DNA from: an uncultured Saprospiraceae bacterium
GTDB lineage: Bacteria > Bacteroidota > Bacteroidia > Chitinophagales > Saprospiraceae
Length of the DNA: 64,000 bases
Assembly: GCA_937872385.1 (NCBI GenBank)
Contig: CALMSO010000057.1
Coordinates: 112,166 to 176,165, forward strand
Direction of reading: 5' to 3'
Shown here: positions 1 to 7,846 of the stretch, piece after piece
Layout: every line of letters begins with the position of its first letter
How positions within the stretch are numbered: the stretch's first letter is position 1
Position numbers and translations under genes: made by a program
Notes under the pieces: generated by a model
Seen by the model: only the letters and a program-made list of their open reading frames with translations
What the model was told of the DNA's origin: nothing
Database searches by the model: none

Positions 1-424
1 CGATTTTATAATCGCGCAAACCACTATTGATGCGCTGCCGGATGAGCGTTTCAATGTCGAGGGTGGGCTGCTTGTCAGAATAATAAAACACCGTATAAGT
101 CTGGTCGAGCATATTTTTAATAGGCGGCAGTAGTAAGATACCGTCGTAATCAAATTGCTTAAAATCGCGGCGCAGCGTTTCCAGGTCGGTGTCCACAAAT
201 TTAAAATACAGATTTTTCTCATCCTTGAGGCTGCCTTGCAAAATGCCTTCTTTATCTATGACCGCAATGCGCTTAGAATCATCGCTTTCGTAAGCAAAAA
301 TAAAGCCGACCACCACAAAAAATACCGCAAAGCCCAGCGGCGTCAGCAATGTAGCCAAAATGAACGAACGCCGCGTGACGCGGGTTAGGTATTCTCTTTT
401 TATAATTAATCCGAGTTTGCTCAT
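1..424 (-). CDS. ABC-2 type exporter permease, NatB-like (3' part outside window)
   Basis: Reading from the ATG at 424 the frame stays open to the window edge, about 141 residues. The protein begins MSKLGLIIKREYLTRVTRR, followed by a hydrophobic segment (about residues 20-42, with LATLLTPLGFAVFFVVVGF) and then a soluble extracytoplasmic region. A basic KREY..RVTRRSF start before the first membrane helix is usual for NatB/YhaP-type ABC-2 permeases. The start lies 38 nt downstream of the stop of the ATPase gene on the same strand, so the two form an ATPase-permease operon. The remaining membrane helices should lie beyond position 1. Substrate unknown; family-level call only. Confidence 0.75.
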   Translation of the reverse strand, partial: MSKLGLIIKREYLTRVTRRSFILATLLTPLGFAVFFVVVGFIFAYESDDSKRIAVIDKEGILQGSLKDEKNLYFKFVDTDLETLRRDFKQFDYDGILLLPPIKNMLDQTYTVFYYSDKQPTLDIETLIRQRINSGLRDYKI

Positions 425-462
425 GTTTTGTAATGTTTTAAAAAAAACCAGAAAGTTTTAAC

Positions 463-1416
463 CTATTTCAGACACGCCCCTATCCCCCTATTCGCCCTAT
501 CACCCATCACCCCCACCTTATTCGCATCTTCCACCTGTTTAATAAAAATTTGATTCAGAGTGGGCAATATTTCATTAAATGCGTGAATATAGACCCCTTT
601 TTGTAATAAATATTGTAATAATTGATTAGAATCGCGCTCGTCGGGTACCTGTATAGTAATAGAATGCCCATTTTCATTTACTACTCGAAAGCGTTCTTTT
701 ACTTCCGGTGGCAAGGCCCCTTCATAATCAATCTTGAACAGGTTGTCCTTGAACTCATTTTTAATACTTTTTACATCGCCTTCGAGGATGTTACTACCTT
801 TATTGATGAGCACAATTTTTTTACAAATCTCTTCCACCTGCTCCATGCGGTGCGTCGAGAAAATGATGGTCCTGCCCTGCTCGTTGAGTTCGTGAATTTC
901 GTCCTTAATAAGGTTGGTATTGATGGGATCAAGCCCGGAGAAAGGCTCATCGAGTATGAGTAGCTTGGGCCGGTGCACTACGGTAGCAATGAACTGGATT
1001 TTCTGCTGCATCCCTTTAGACAGCTCTTCTACTTTTTTCGACCACCAGTCCTTGATGTCAAATTTTTCAAACCAGTAGCCGATTTCCTGGCGGGCTTGCT
1101 GGTTGCTTAGGCCTTTCAGTTGCGCCAAATACATCAGGTGCTCGCCCACCTTCATTTTTTTGTACAGCCCGCGCTCTTCGGGCATGTAGCCGATTTGCTC
1201 TGGGTGGCGATTGTTGAGCTTTTCCCCGTCAAGATACACCACGCCCTCGTCGGCTCGTGTGATGGTCGTAATGATCCGAATCAGAGAGGTTTTGCCAGCG
1301 CCGTTGGGGCCCAGCAAGCCAAATAAACTGCCTTCCGGCACATCGAAAGTGACTTGGTTAACGGCAATATTTTTTTCGTACGTCTTAGTGACGTTTTCTA
1401 AGCGAAGCATACTCAT
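463..1416 (-). CDS. ABC transporter ATP-binding protein, NatA-like
   Basis: 317 residues. Walker A GPNGAGKT (36-43), signature LSKGMQQK (about 133-140), Walker B LLILDEP followed by FSGLDP, and the switch histidine in FSTHRMEQ are all visible, so the nucleotide-binding domain is complete. About 100 residues follow the core, as is usual for the DUF4162-bearing NatA-type exporters. It should energise the permease that starts 38 nt downstream. Two ATGs (1416 and 1410) are close together; both give the same domain. The last residues (about 296-317, DANKVGVMGDRANRG...) look like a non-conserved tail. Substrate is not predictable. Confidence 0.88.
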   Translation of the reverse strand: MSMLRLENVTKTYEKNIAVNQVTFDVPEGSLFGLLGPNGAGKTSLIRIITTITRADEGVVYLDGEKLNNRHPEQIGYMPEERGLYKKMKVGEHLMYLAQLKGLSNQQARQEIGYWFEKFDIKDWWSKKVEELSKGMQQKIQFIATVVHRPKLLILDEPFSGLDPINTNLIKDEIHELNEQGRTIIFSTHRMEQVEEICKKIVLINKGSNILEGDVKSIKNEFKDNLFKIDYEGALPPEVKERFRVVNENGHSITIQVPDERDSNQLLQYLLQKGVYIHAFNEILPTLNQIFIKQVEDANKVGVMGDRANRGIGACLK

Positions 1417-1534
1417 AGGCGTTCAATCATTTTTCTGCCAAGATAAACGTCAGAAGTTAAAAAGTGTTAAGATTTTCTATTGAAGTGCTATTTTTTTCGA
1501 TAAGCGCTTTACAGCTATTGCCCAAACGATGATG

Positions 1535-4174
1535 CTATGGATGTACTACTAATTTCCCTTGCCCGATGCGTGTTGCTTCCGACCGGATTACAAAATAATA
1601 AACACCAGGCGGGAGCCTTTGTATAGGAATGCGCTCCTGCCCCCCCAGCAGCGGATAGCGCAGCCCCAGCCGCCCCAAGGCATCGTACAGTTCTAATGTC
1701 CATTCATTATCAATGGCTTCCGGGATAAGCACATTCCAATCTTCCTGATTGCTAACGGGATTAGGAAAAACGAGATAGTCGCTCGGGCCTTGGTAGAAGA
1801 TATTCACCGGCTCGGAGCAGCGCGTAGCGCCGTTGCGTAGTTGAATACAAGCGCGGTAGGTGTTTAGTCCCGTAGCGGGCCTAGGGTCTATCCATTCATA
1901 TTGCAAAGCTATATTGGCGGCCAAACTACCGATTGCGCGGTATCCTGTGGGCGTAAGTTTCTCAAAAACAATGCGTTGTAATTCATAAGTACTACTTAGC
2001 GCTAATTGTAGCCGCACCGCCTCACCATCGAGCAGCCCCAATAAGTTTGTAATATAACAGTCAACACCCTGCGTGCTATAATTAATAGCCATGCTGCGCA
2101 AGCCGGTGCGCCCGTTGCGGATGACCGGTGCAATAGCATAATGGAGTGCCGGAAAGTTCTTTTTATCCAATAGGACAAACGTATCCTGCAAGGTAGCTAC
2201 CGGAGTCATGTAATTGCTTTCTAATGCGGAGAGCGTGTAGGCATCGGCGGCTGGCTCGGGCTGCCAAAACAACAATACAGAATCCGGGCAATTGAAAGCG
2301 GTTTCTAACTTGAGCGGCTGCGAAATAGTAAACAACCCAGAGGTGTAACTGCTGTCTGGAGTGTTTAGACGTAGCAGTGCTTCCGCGAATATCGGCGGCG
2401 TTTGCCAAGCATAGTGCCCCTTTGCAAGTGATACCGTATCAATTGTTTGCCAGCTTTGCCCTTCATCCAAGGAATATTCGAGTGTGGCGGTGGACTCCGG
2501 CTCCGTCACGGCGGCCCAACGCAGCAGCGCGGTTTCGCCCGCCAGCAGATTATCGTCGGCAGTAGGAAACATCCACCCTACGCTGCCCTCTATATCGTAT
2601 TGCCAAGCAATGTAGAATGGTTGCTCCGTGGTAGCTAAGCGATAAGTCGCTACCTTGATTTGGTACGCACCGACGGCAGGGTTTTCGAGTGTAATTTGCT
2701 CGACGTTATTCAGGTGGTCGGCGCGGCGTACTGGTGGTTGTCTGAGCGAATCCAGATGCGGCGCCGCATTGAGCACCCAGGGCAGCCAGACAGTACCCGT
2801 GGCGGGGTCGTGCAGTTCGAGATCGAGATCATTCACCAAAGCGGTATCCGCATCCGGCGTGGCAGGCGGGTCTGTCCAAGCCAGCGTGACTTTCAGTTGC
2901 CGCGCAGCAATTGGTACTTCTATAACAACCGTAATCAGCTCCTCGGGCCGCGCTGTACCCTCAAAATATCGGCCCTCGCGGATGGTCTCTACAGCGCGCC
3001 AAGCATTGGCCTGCCCATAGCCCGACTGAAAGTCAATGCCAGGTGTCTCCACATCATTGGCGCTATTGAGCAAAACGGCACGCAAAAGCGCGGCTGCCGG
3101 AAGTTGCCCGTTGTGCTGTAACTGCCAAGCTTGCTGCAATAACAAACCAATACCCGATACTATGGCCGCAGCGCCAGAACTACCATCTAAGCCATAGGCA
3201 ACCAGGTCAGGCTTCAGGCGGCCGTCGTGCGCCGGGCCTTTCGAACTGAGCAAAGACACCTTACCCAAGGAATCCGTAGAGCCTACCGTAAGTATGTTTT
3301 TAGCCATTTTAAAACTTCCCGACAGGTTGGCATAGCCCTCTACACCGGCATAGGCACCCAGCGTATCAAGCTGATTGCCGCGATTGCCAGCTGAAAAAAC
3401 ATGCAACAGCGCCGGACGCCACTGCACCGAGGCATCGTAGGCTGCCGCGTCATTGCCATAATAATTTTCTATACCGACGCCGTAGGAGTGGTTTTGTACA
3501 CTGACGCCCAAGGTGTCATAATAAGCGGCTGGTTCGGGTAGTAAATTGCGAAAGCTGGCCGAAGTGAGTTGTGCGCCCCAGGCTACCCCTTTGCTCGTGT
3601 AAAACGTATTGCCACCGCCCGCTATAATTGTTGCCATGATGGAGGCATGCGTAGCAAAGAAGCCAGCCGCTGCCGCCGACGGGCGAATGCGCCCGGCAAA
3701 ATCTATGTCATTAGCGTCAAAATCATTTTCCTTGACAGAAACGGTAAGCCCGCGGCCATTGAGCAATGGTAGCGCATGATGCACCCGATTAACGTGGTTG
3801 GCGCTCAGATCAAGTGATTTCACAGCCAGCTCCTCCTGCACGCGGCGGTTGGCAATATCTACAAACAACACCATTTCTAACGGCAACAACCGCTCCCATA
3901 GGGTAGAAAAAGGCAACGACAAAATAAAAATCTGTGCTGGCCGGTATTCGCCAACCAACGCCGATGCCAAATCGTTGTCGTGCAGCCATTGCCGAAAAGC
4001 CGCCGTATCACGCACGCTCAAGGCCCACTGCTGCCTTACTTCTCCACTGCGCGCCTCCAAGGCAGCTATATTCGCCCGTAGCGGTGGTGACAATTTTTTG
4101 CTCTCTGGCGGTGCCGTTTGTGCCGACAAACTACCAGCAAGACATATTAATAATACAATGGCATACTTTTTCAT
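1535..4174 (-). CDS. Secreted subtilisin-like (S8) protease with T9SS sorting domain
   Basis: 879 residues from the ATG at 4174; the frame extends upstream, but this start directly precedes a good signal peptide (MKKYAIVLLICLAGSLSAQ). Numbering from this start: the S8 domain has a histidine motif THASIMATIIAG (His176), the oxyanion asparagine in FSAGN (Asn264) and the serine motif GSSGAAA (Ser333). At the usual catalytic Asp position the sequence reads VSVKENDFD, so Glu149 appears to replace Asp. The serine motif also lacks the usual Pro of GTSxAxP. A beta-sandwich region of the KP-43 type follows (VTLAWTDPP, about 430-550), then Ig-like stretches. The last about 80 residues (FPNPVSNQ...GVYYFVIRS) form a type A T9SS sorting domain, so the protein should cross the outer membrane and be displayed or released. 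Activity is uncertain because of the Asp-to-Glu change. Confidence 0.85.
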   Translation of the reverse strand: MKKYAIVLLICLAGSLSAQTAPPESKKLSPPLRANIAALEARSGEVRQQWALSVRDTAAFRQWLHDNDLASALVGEYRPAQIFILSLPFSTLWERLLPLEMVLFVDIANRRVQEELAVKSLDLSANHVNRVHHALPLLNGRGLTVSVKENDFDANDIDFAGRIRPSAAAAGFFATHASIMATIIAGGGNTFYTSKGVAWGAQLTSASFRNLLPEPAAYYDTLGVSVQNHSYGVGIENYYGNDAAAYDASVQWRPALLHVFSAGNRGNQLDTLGAYAGVEGYANLSGSFKMAKNILTVGSTDSLGKVSLLSSKGPAHDGRLKPDLVAYGLDGSSGAAAIVSGIGLLLQQAWQLQHNGQLPAAALLRAVLLNSANDVETPGIDFQSGYGQANAWRAVETIREGRYFEGTARPEELITVVIEVPIAARQLKVTLAWTDPPATPDADTALVNDLDLELHDPATGTVWLPWVLNAAPHLDSLRQPPVRRADHLNNVEQITLENPAVGAYQIKVATYRLATTEQPFYIAWQYDIEGSVGWMFPTADDNLLAGETALLRWAAVTEPESTATLEYSLDEGQSWQTIDTVSLAKGHYAWQTPPIFAEALLRLNTPDSSYTSGLFTISQPLKLETAFNCPDSVLLFWQPEPAADAYTLSALESNYMTPVATLQDTFVLLDKKNFPALHYAIAPVIRNGRTGLRSMAINYSTQGVDCYITNLLGLLDGEAVRLQLALSSTYELQRIVFEKLTPTGYRAIGSLAANIALQYEWIDPRPATGLNTYRACIQLRNGATRCSEPVNIFYQGPSDYLVFPNPVSNQEDWNVLIPEAIDNEWTLELYDALGRLGLRYPLLGGQERIPIQRLPPGVYYFVIRSEATRIGQGKLVVHP

Positions 4175-4724
4175 CTGGGCAAAGCTACATCTTGATTGTA
4201 TGCAAAAATGCAATTTAGATGGCAATGAGCATCAATTTTCAAAAAAAAGTGAGCAAATGAAATTTTGTATATGAAAAATATGACAGAATTATTACAAAAC
4301 AATTAAATATTCTGCTGAATGCGCTTTTTTCAGTATTTACAGCACAAAAACATTAAGTTTATTGCATTTAAAGGTAATCTTTTCCATAATTTATTGATAT
4401 ATTCTTTGAATTTTTGCTGTTTTTTTGAAAAAAATAAAAAAATGCTTCCTTCTGTAAAGAAAAGCGAACCCGATAGATGTTTGCTATTGAAATATTTTCT
4501 ATGTTTGCGAACGAACGATGTCAAACACTTTAAAAGTATTTAGAAACTAATTACCCTGCCCCAGCCGGAAAACGACTTTTCCCAAATCAAAATTGCACTG
4601 TACACACGCGCATTCATACGCCCGACGATTTATAAAAGTTAGGTAAATGATATTTTTTGCTGTATAATAACTGCAAAAAACTAACGAGCTATTATTTATT
4701 TTCTCAATAAAAACTCGTTTTATT
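4175..4724. other. AT-rich intergenic region
   Basis: 550 bases between the divergent subtilase and first metalloprotease genes. It is AT-rich with only short unsupported reading frames. A TATGTTTG at 4500-4507 matches the -7 box form TAnnTTTG on the plus strand, but the nearest upstream TTG leaves only 16 nt, so a promoter here is weakly supported. Nothing else was recognised. Confidence 0.4.
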
Positions 4725-5540
4725 ATGAAATTGCTAATCAACACACCGCTTACCTGGATTCTTTTGATTGTTGTGATGGGCTTCAGTGCCTGCACACAAG
4801 ACAATGGAACCGCCAACGACGTGGATTTAATTCCAAACGACGTATTGCAAAAAATTGCTAATCTGGGCTTCAGCATTGACAATGTGACCCAAGACGAAGG
4901 CGATTACATTGTAGAGGGCGACATTATTCTAAGCTCGCAAGACTTGGAGCGCGGCTACCAGCACTCCGAAACGTTCCGCTTTCCGAACGAAGAGCAGTAT
5001 CACACTTTTAATTTGGTGACGGGGCTGCCACGTACCATTACCGTAACGACCAGTGGCCGCAACATTACGACCGGGCTTTCTAATGCTATTGATGCCGCTA
5101 TTGCGCGCTATAATGCAGAAAACCTGGGGTTGACCTTTGTGCGCGGCGGCAGCAATGGCGGCGGCACTATCAACATTCGAGTGGTAAACACTCGTCAGTA
5201 CATTGCTGCGGCGGGTTTCCCCGACAGTAACGGCGATCCGTTCAATGACATCCGCTATTCGAGGTTTTATAATAACTACAGCCTCGGCTTTATGACCACC
5301 GTTATTGCGCACGAAATCGGGCATTGCATTGGCTTCCGGCACACCGACTACATGAATCGCAGCTTCAGTTGTGGCTCCGGTGGCAACGAAGGGCAGGAAA
5401 CTACTGGCGTAGGCGCGGTGCACATACCCGGCACGCCCACTGGCCCGGATGCCAACTCATGGATGCTGGCTTGCTTAAGTAGCACAACGGATCGGCCTTT
5501 TAATGCCAATGACAAAACAGCCTTGAGCTATTTGTACTAA
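4725..5540 (+). CDS. Lipoprotein metalloprotease, HEIGH (M57-like) family, copy 1
   Basis: 271 residues. The N-terminus is a lipoprotein signal ending GFSAC with Cys23 as the probable lipid-modified residue. The catalytic motif HEIGHCIGFRH (196-206) fits the metzincin pattern HExxHxxGxxH (His196, Glu197, His200, His206), and the HEIGH spelling matches the 'dual-action HEIGH' M57 family. Cys216 and Cys250 flank a Gly-rich segment and could form a disulfide; SWML (245-248) could hold the Met-turn. The segment after the lipid Cys (about 24-95) may be a propeptide. It is the first of three tandem paralogues and is followed by its own terminator, so each copy may be a separate transcript. Substrate unknown; an extracytoplasmic location is inferred from the lipobox. 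Confidence 0.82.
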   Translation: MKLLINTPLTWILLIVVMGFSACTQDNGTANDVDLIPNDVLQKIANLGFSIDNVTQDEGDYIVEGDIILSSQDLERGYQHSETFRFPNEEQYHTFNLVTGLPRTITVTTSGRNITTGLSNAIDAAIARYNAENLGLTFVRGGSNGGGTINIRVVNTRQYIAAAGFPDSNGDPFNDIRYSRFYNNYSLGFMTTVIAHEIGHCIGFRHTDYMNRSFSCGSGGNEGQETTGVGAVHIPGTPTGPDANSWMLACLSSTTDRPFNANDKTALSYLY

Positions 5541-5569
5541 AAAAGTATCCTTTCGTAAAAAAGATACCC

Positions 5570-5605
5570 GTCTCCCGCTTACACACGGCGGGAGACCATT
5601 TTTCC
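5570..5605 (+). terminator. Terminator after metalloprotease copy 1
   Basis: A 9-bp perfect stem (GTCTCCCGC at 5570-5578 with GCGGGAGAC at 5588-5596) is followed by CATTTTTCC. It lies 30 nt after the stop of copy 1. Confidence 0.75.
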
Positions 5606-5813
5606 TTTCCACGCCACATCTTCTTTTTTCGGAGAAGATTCTTAACACTTCCAAATCATCTTATCGGCCCGCCCGAAAATGCGCTATTGATAGTCGTAGC
5701 GCCCCGGTCGGTGGTATCCATCCGGCTTTCCGCAATCAGTTGTTGAAAGTGCCGAGGCAACGGGTATTCTTTTTTATCACATAATTTTTTTCACCATTAA
5801 TTATCAATTTAGT

Positions 5814-6626
5814 ATGAAAAGGCTAATCAACACTTTAGCAGTGCTCGCGCTGCTCACGGCAGGCTTCTACTCCTGCACGCAAGAAGACGGAACGGCAAAC
5901 GACGTGGACCTGATCCCTGGTGAGGTGCTACAGAAAATTGCCGGTTTGGGCTTCAGTACCGACAACGTTATCAAAGATGAAGAAGGGGGCTACATTGTGG
6001 AAGGTGACATTCTGCTGAGCAATGAAGACCTTAACCGTGGTAGCCTGAAGGCTGAACTGTTGCGCATCGCCGGCGAAGAGCAGTACCACACCTTCAATCT
6101 CGTGACAGGGCTGCCACGCACCATCACGATAACTACCAGCGGTGGTAACATCACCACCGGCTTTTCCAATGCCATCAATGCAGCGATTGCTCGGTACAAC
6201 GCCGAAAACCTCGGACTCACTTTCGTGCGTGGTGGCAGCAGCGGCGGCGGCACTATCAATATCCGGATAGTGAATACGGGCCAGTACATTGCTGCGGCCG
6301 GCTTTCCGGACAGCAACGGCAACCCTTTCAACGACATTCGGTACGCGAGAAAGTACAACAACTACAGCCTCGGCTTTATGACCACCGTACTTGCGCACGA
6401 AATCGGGCATTGCATTGGTTTCCGCCATACCGACTACATGAATCGTAGCTTCAGCTGTGGCTCCGGTGGCAACGAAGGGCAGGAAACTACTGGCGTAGGC
6501 GCAGTGCACATACCCGGCACGCCCACTGGCCCGGATGCGGCCTCGTGGATGTTGGCTTGCCTTAGCAGCACAACCGATCGGCCTTTCAATGCTAATGACA
6601 AAGTAGCACTAAACTATCTGTATTAG
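5814..6626 (+). CDS. Lipoprotein metalloprotease, HEIGH (M57-like) family, copy 2
   Basis: 270 residues, clearly a duplicate of the gene at 4725 over its whole length. It has the same lipobox region (FYSCTQ), the same HEIGHCIGFRH zinc motif and the same C-terminal segment. DNA from about 6390 to 6540 is nearly identical to the equivalent part of copy 1, including third codon positions, while the N-terminal half has drifted more. That pattern suggests recent duplication or gene conversion. It has its own downstream hairpin terminator. Substrate and any division of labour between copies are unknown. Confidence 0.82.
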   Translation: MKRLINTLAVLALLTAGFYSCTQEDGTANDVDLIPGEVLQKIAGLGFSTDNVIKDEEGGYIVEGDILLSNEDLNRGSLKAELLRIAGEEQYHTFNLVTGLPRTITITTSGGNITTGFSNAINAAIARYNAENLGLTFVRGGSSGGGTINIRIVNTGQYIAAAGFPDSNGNPFNDIRYARKYNNYSLGFMTTVLAHEIGHCIGFRHTDYMNRSFSCGSGGNEGQETTGVGAVHIPGTPTGPDAASWMLACLSSTTDRPFNANDKVALNYLY

Positions 6627-6643
6627 TAAACAACATACATTAG

Positions 6644-6680
6644 TCTCCCGCTGTGGCTTTCACAGCGGGAGATACTCCTT
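6644..6680 (+). terminator. Terminator after metalloprotease copy 2
   Basis: A 12-bp perfect stem (6644-6655 with 6661-6672, core CTCCCGCTGTG) and 5-nt loop; the T-tract is weak. The stem shares the CTCCCGC/GCGGGAG core with the terminator after copy 1, so the terminator was probably duplicated with the gene. Confidence 0.65.
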
Positions 6681-6886
6681 CCCCTGCCCAAACAAAATCT
6701 GCACAATAACTGCGCAAGGTTTTATACCTACAGCTTGACTTAACGTACCCTGCTGCCATCGCTTTTAATGGGCGACTGAGGCAATCCGCATTGTGCTGCG
6801 CTATGCGTAGTAAAAACGACCTGAAACCGGACGACCAATTTTGTTTTTAGTCAATGAATTTTTTCACAATCAACTTCATTTTTACC

Positions 6887-7699
6887 ATGAAAAAACTATT
6901 TAGCACACCGCTTACCTTTGCTTTGCTTCTGCTGCTGGGCTTGTTTGCCTGCACGCAAGAAGAAAACACCAACAACGACCGCAATGCCATCCCAGATGAT
7001 GTATTGCATCAAATTGAACACTTGGGTTTTAGTACTGAAAATGTCATTAAGGAAGAAGGCGGCTATATCGTAGAAGGCGATATTTTTCTGCCAGAAGAAA
7101 TGCTGCGCCACAATCCGCTGGAGGAGTTCCTACGTTTTGTAGCAGAAGAACAGTACCGCACCTTCAACCTTGTAGGCGGCCTGCCGCGTACGCTGCGGAT
7201 AGCCATGACTACGAATCTACCTTCGTCTTACAGCACGGCATTGAATACGGCTATCAGCCGATTTAATAATGAGAACCTGCGCCTGAAGTTTCAGCGCGTC
7301 AGCCAGTATCCGGTGAACATTTTGTTTGACCGGGCACCCAATGGCGCTACCTATCTGGCTTCGGCCGGTTTCCCCAGTGGTGGCAATCCTTATGGCACTG
7401 TACTGATGAATGTAAACGCATTGGGCACCAGCCCCGGCACCAGCTATTTGGCTACCATCATGGCGCACGAAATGGGGCACTGCATTGGCTTTCGCCATAC
7501 AGATTATATGAACCGTAGCTATAGCTGCGGCTCCGGTGGCAATGAAGGGCAGGTGACTACTGGCGTGGGTGCGGTGCACATACCGGGTACACCGACCGGT
7601 CCCGATCCCAACTCCTGGATGTTGGCTTGCATTGGTACTGGCGTCAACCGTCCTTTCAATACCAACGACAAAAAAGCGCTCAGCTACTTGTATAAGTAA
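6887..7699 (+). CDS. Lipoprotein metalloprotease, HEIGH-like (M57-like) family, copy 3
   Basis: 270 residues from the ATG at 6887. An upstream in-frame ATG at 6854 would add 11 residues ahead of a normal MKKLFSTPLT lipoprotein signal, so 6887 is preferred. The lipobox is LGLFAC (Cys22). The zinc motif reads HEMGHCIGFRH, with Met in place of Ile. It is the most diverged copy: the middle part lacks the GGSNGGG stretch of copies 1 and 2, yet the segment from the zinc motif onward (RHTDYMNRSYSCGSGGNEGQ and onward) is almost unchanged. A strong hairpin terminator follows. Confidence 0.8.
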   Translation: MKKLFSTPLTFALLLLLGLFACTQEENTNNDRNAIPDDVLHQIEHLGFSTENVIKEEGGYIVEGDIFLPEEMLRHNPLEEFLRFVAEEQYRTFNLVGGLPRTLRIAMTTNLPSSYSTALNTAISRFNNENLRLKFQRVSQYPVNILFDRAPNGATYLASAGFPSGGNPYGTVLMNVNALGTSPGTSYLATIMAHEMGHCIGFRHTDYMNRSYSCGSGGNEGQVTTGVGAVHIPGTPTGPDPNSWMLACIGTGVNRPFNTNDKKALSYLYK

Positions 7700-7782
7700 G
7701 CCACCGTTCTTTTCAGAACACTTGAAAATACAAGCCTTGCGCCATTCTATGTAAATTCGGCAATAATCTGCCGTCAACAAAC

Positions 7783-7818
7783 AAGCCCTCCGAATGCGCT
7801 GAATCGGAGGGCTTTTCT
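7783..7818. terminator. Terminator after metalloprotease copy 3
   Basis: An 11-bp perfect stem (AAGCCCTCCGA 7783-7793 with TCGGAGGGCTT 7804-7814) followed by TTTTCT. It lies between the convergent copy 3 and the PDZ gene, and can be read from both strands. Confidence 0.8.
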
Positions 7819-7846
7819 ATACACTTGATCCTGAAAAAATGTTTGT

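Noticed and set aside
5675..5790. Open minus-strand stretch between metalloprotease copies 1 and 2 (about 39 codons, containing LPRHFQQLIAESRMDTTD)
   Set aside because: It has no start codon at its beginning, is short and matches nothing recognised; it could be a gene fragment but is not supported enough to annotate.
5928..6509. Long open frame antisense to metalloprotease copy 2
   Set aside because: It mirrors the codon structure of the real gene, similar antisense frames appear under copies 1 and 3, and the composition is not protein-like.
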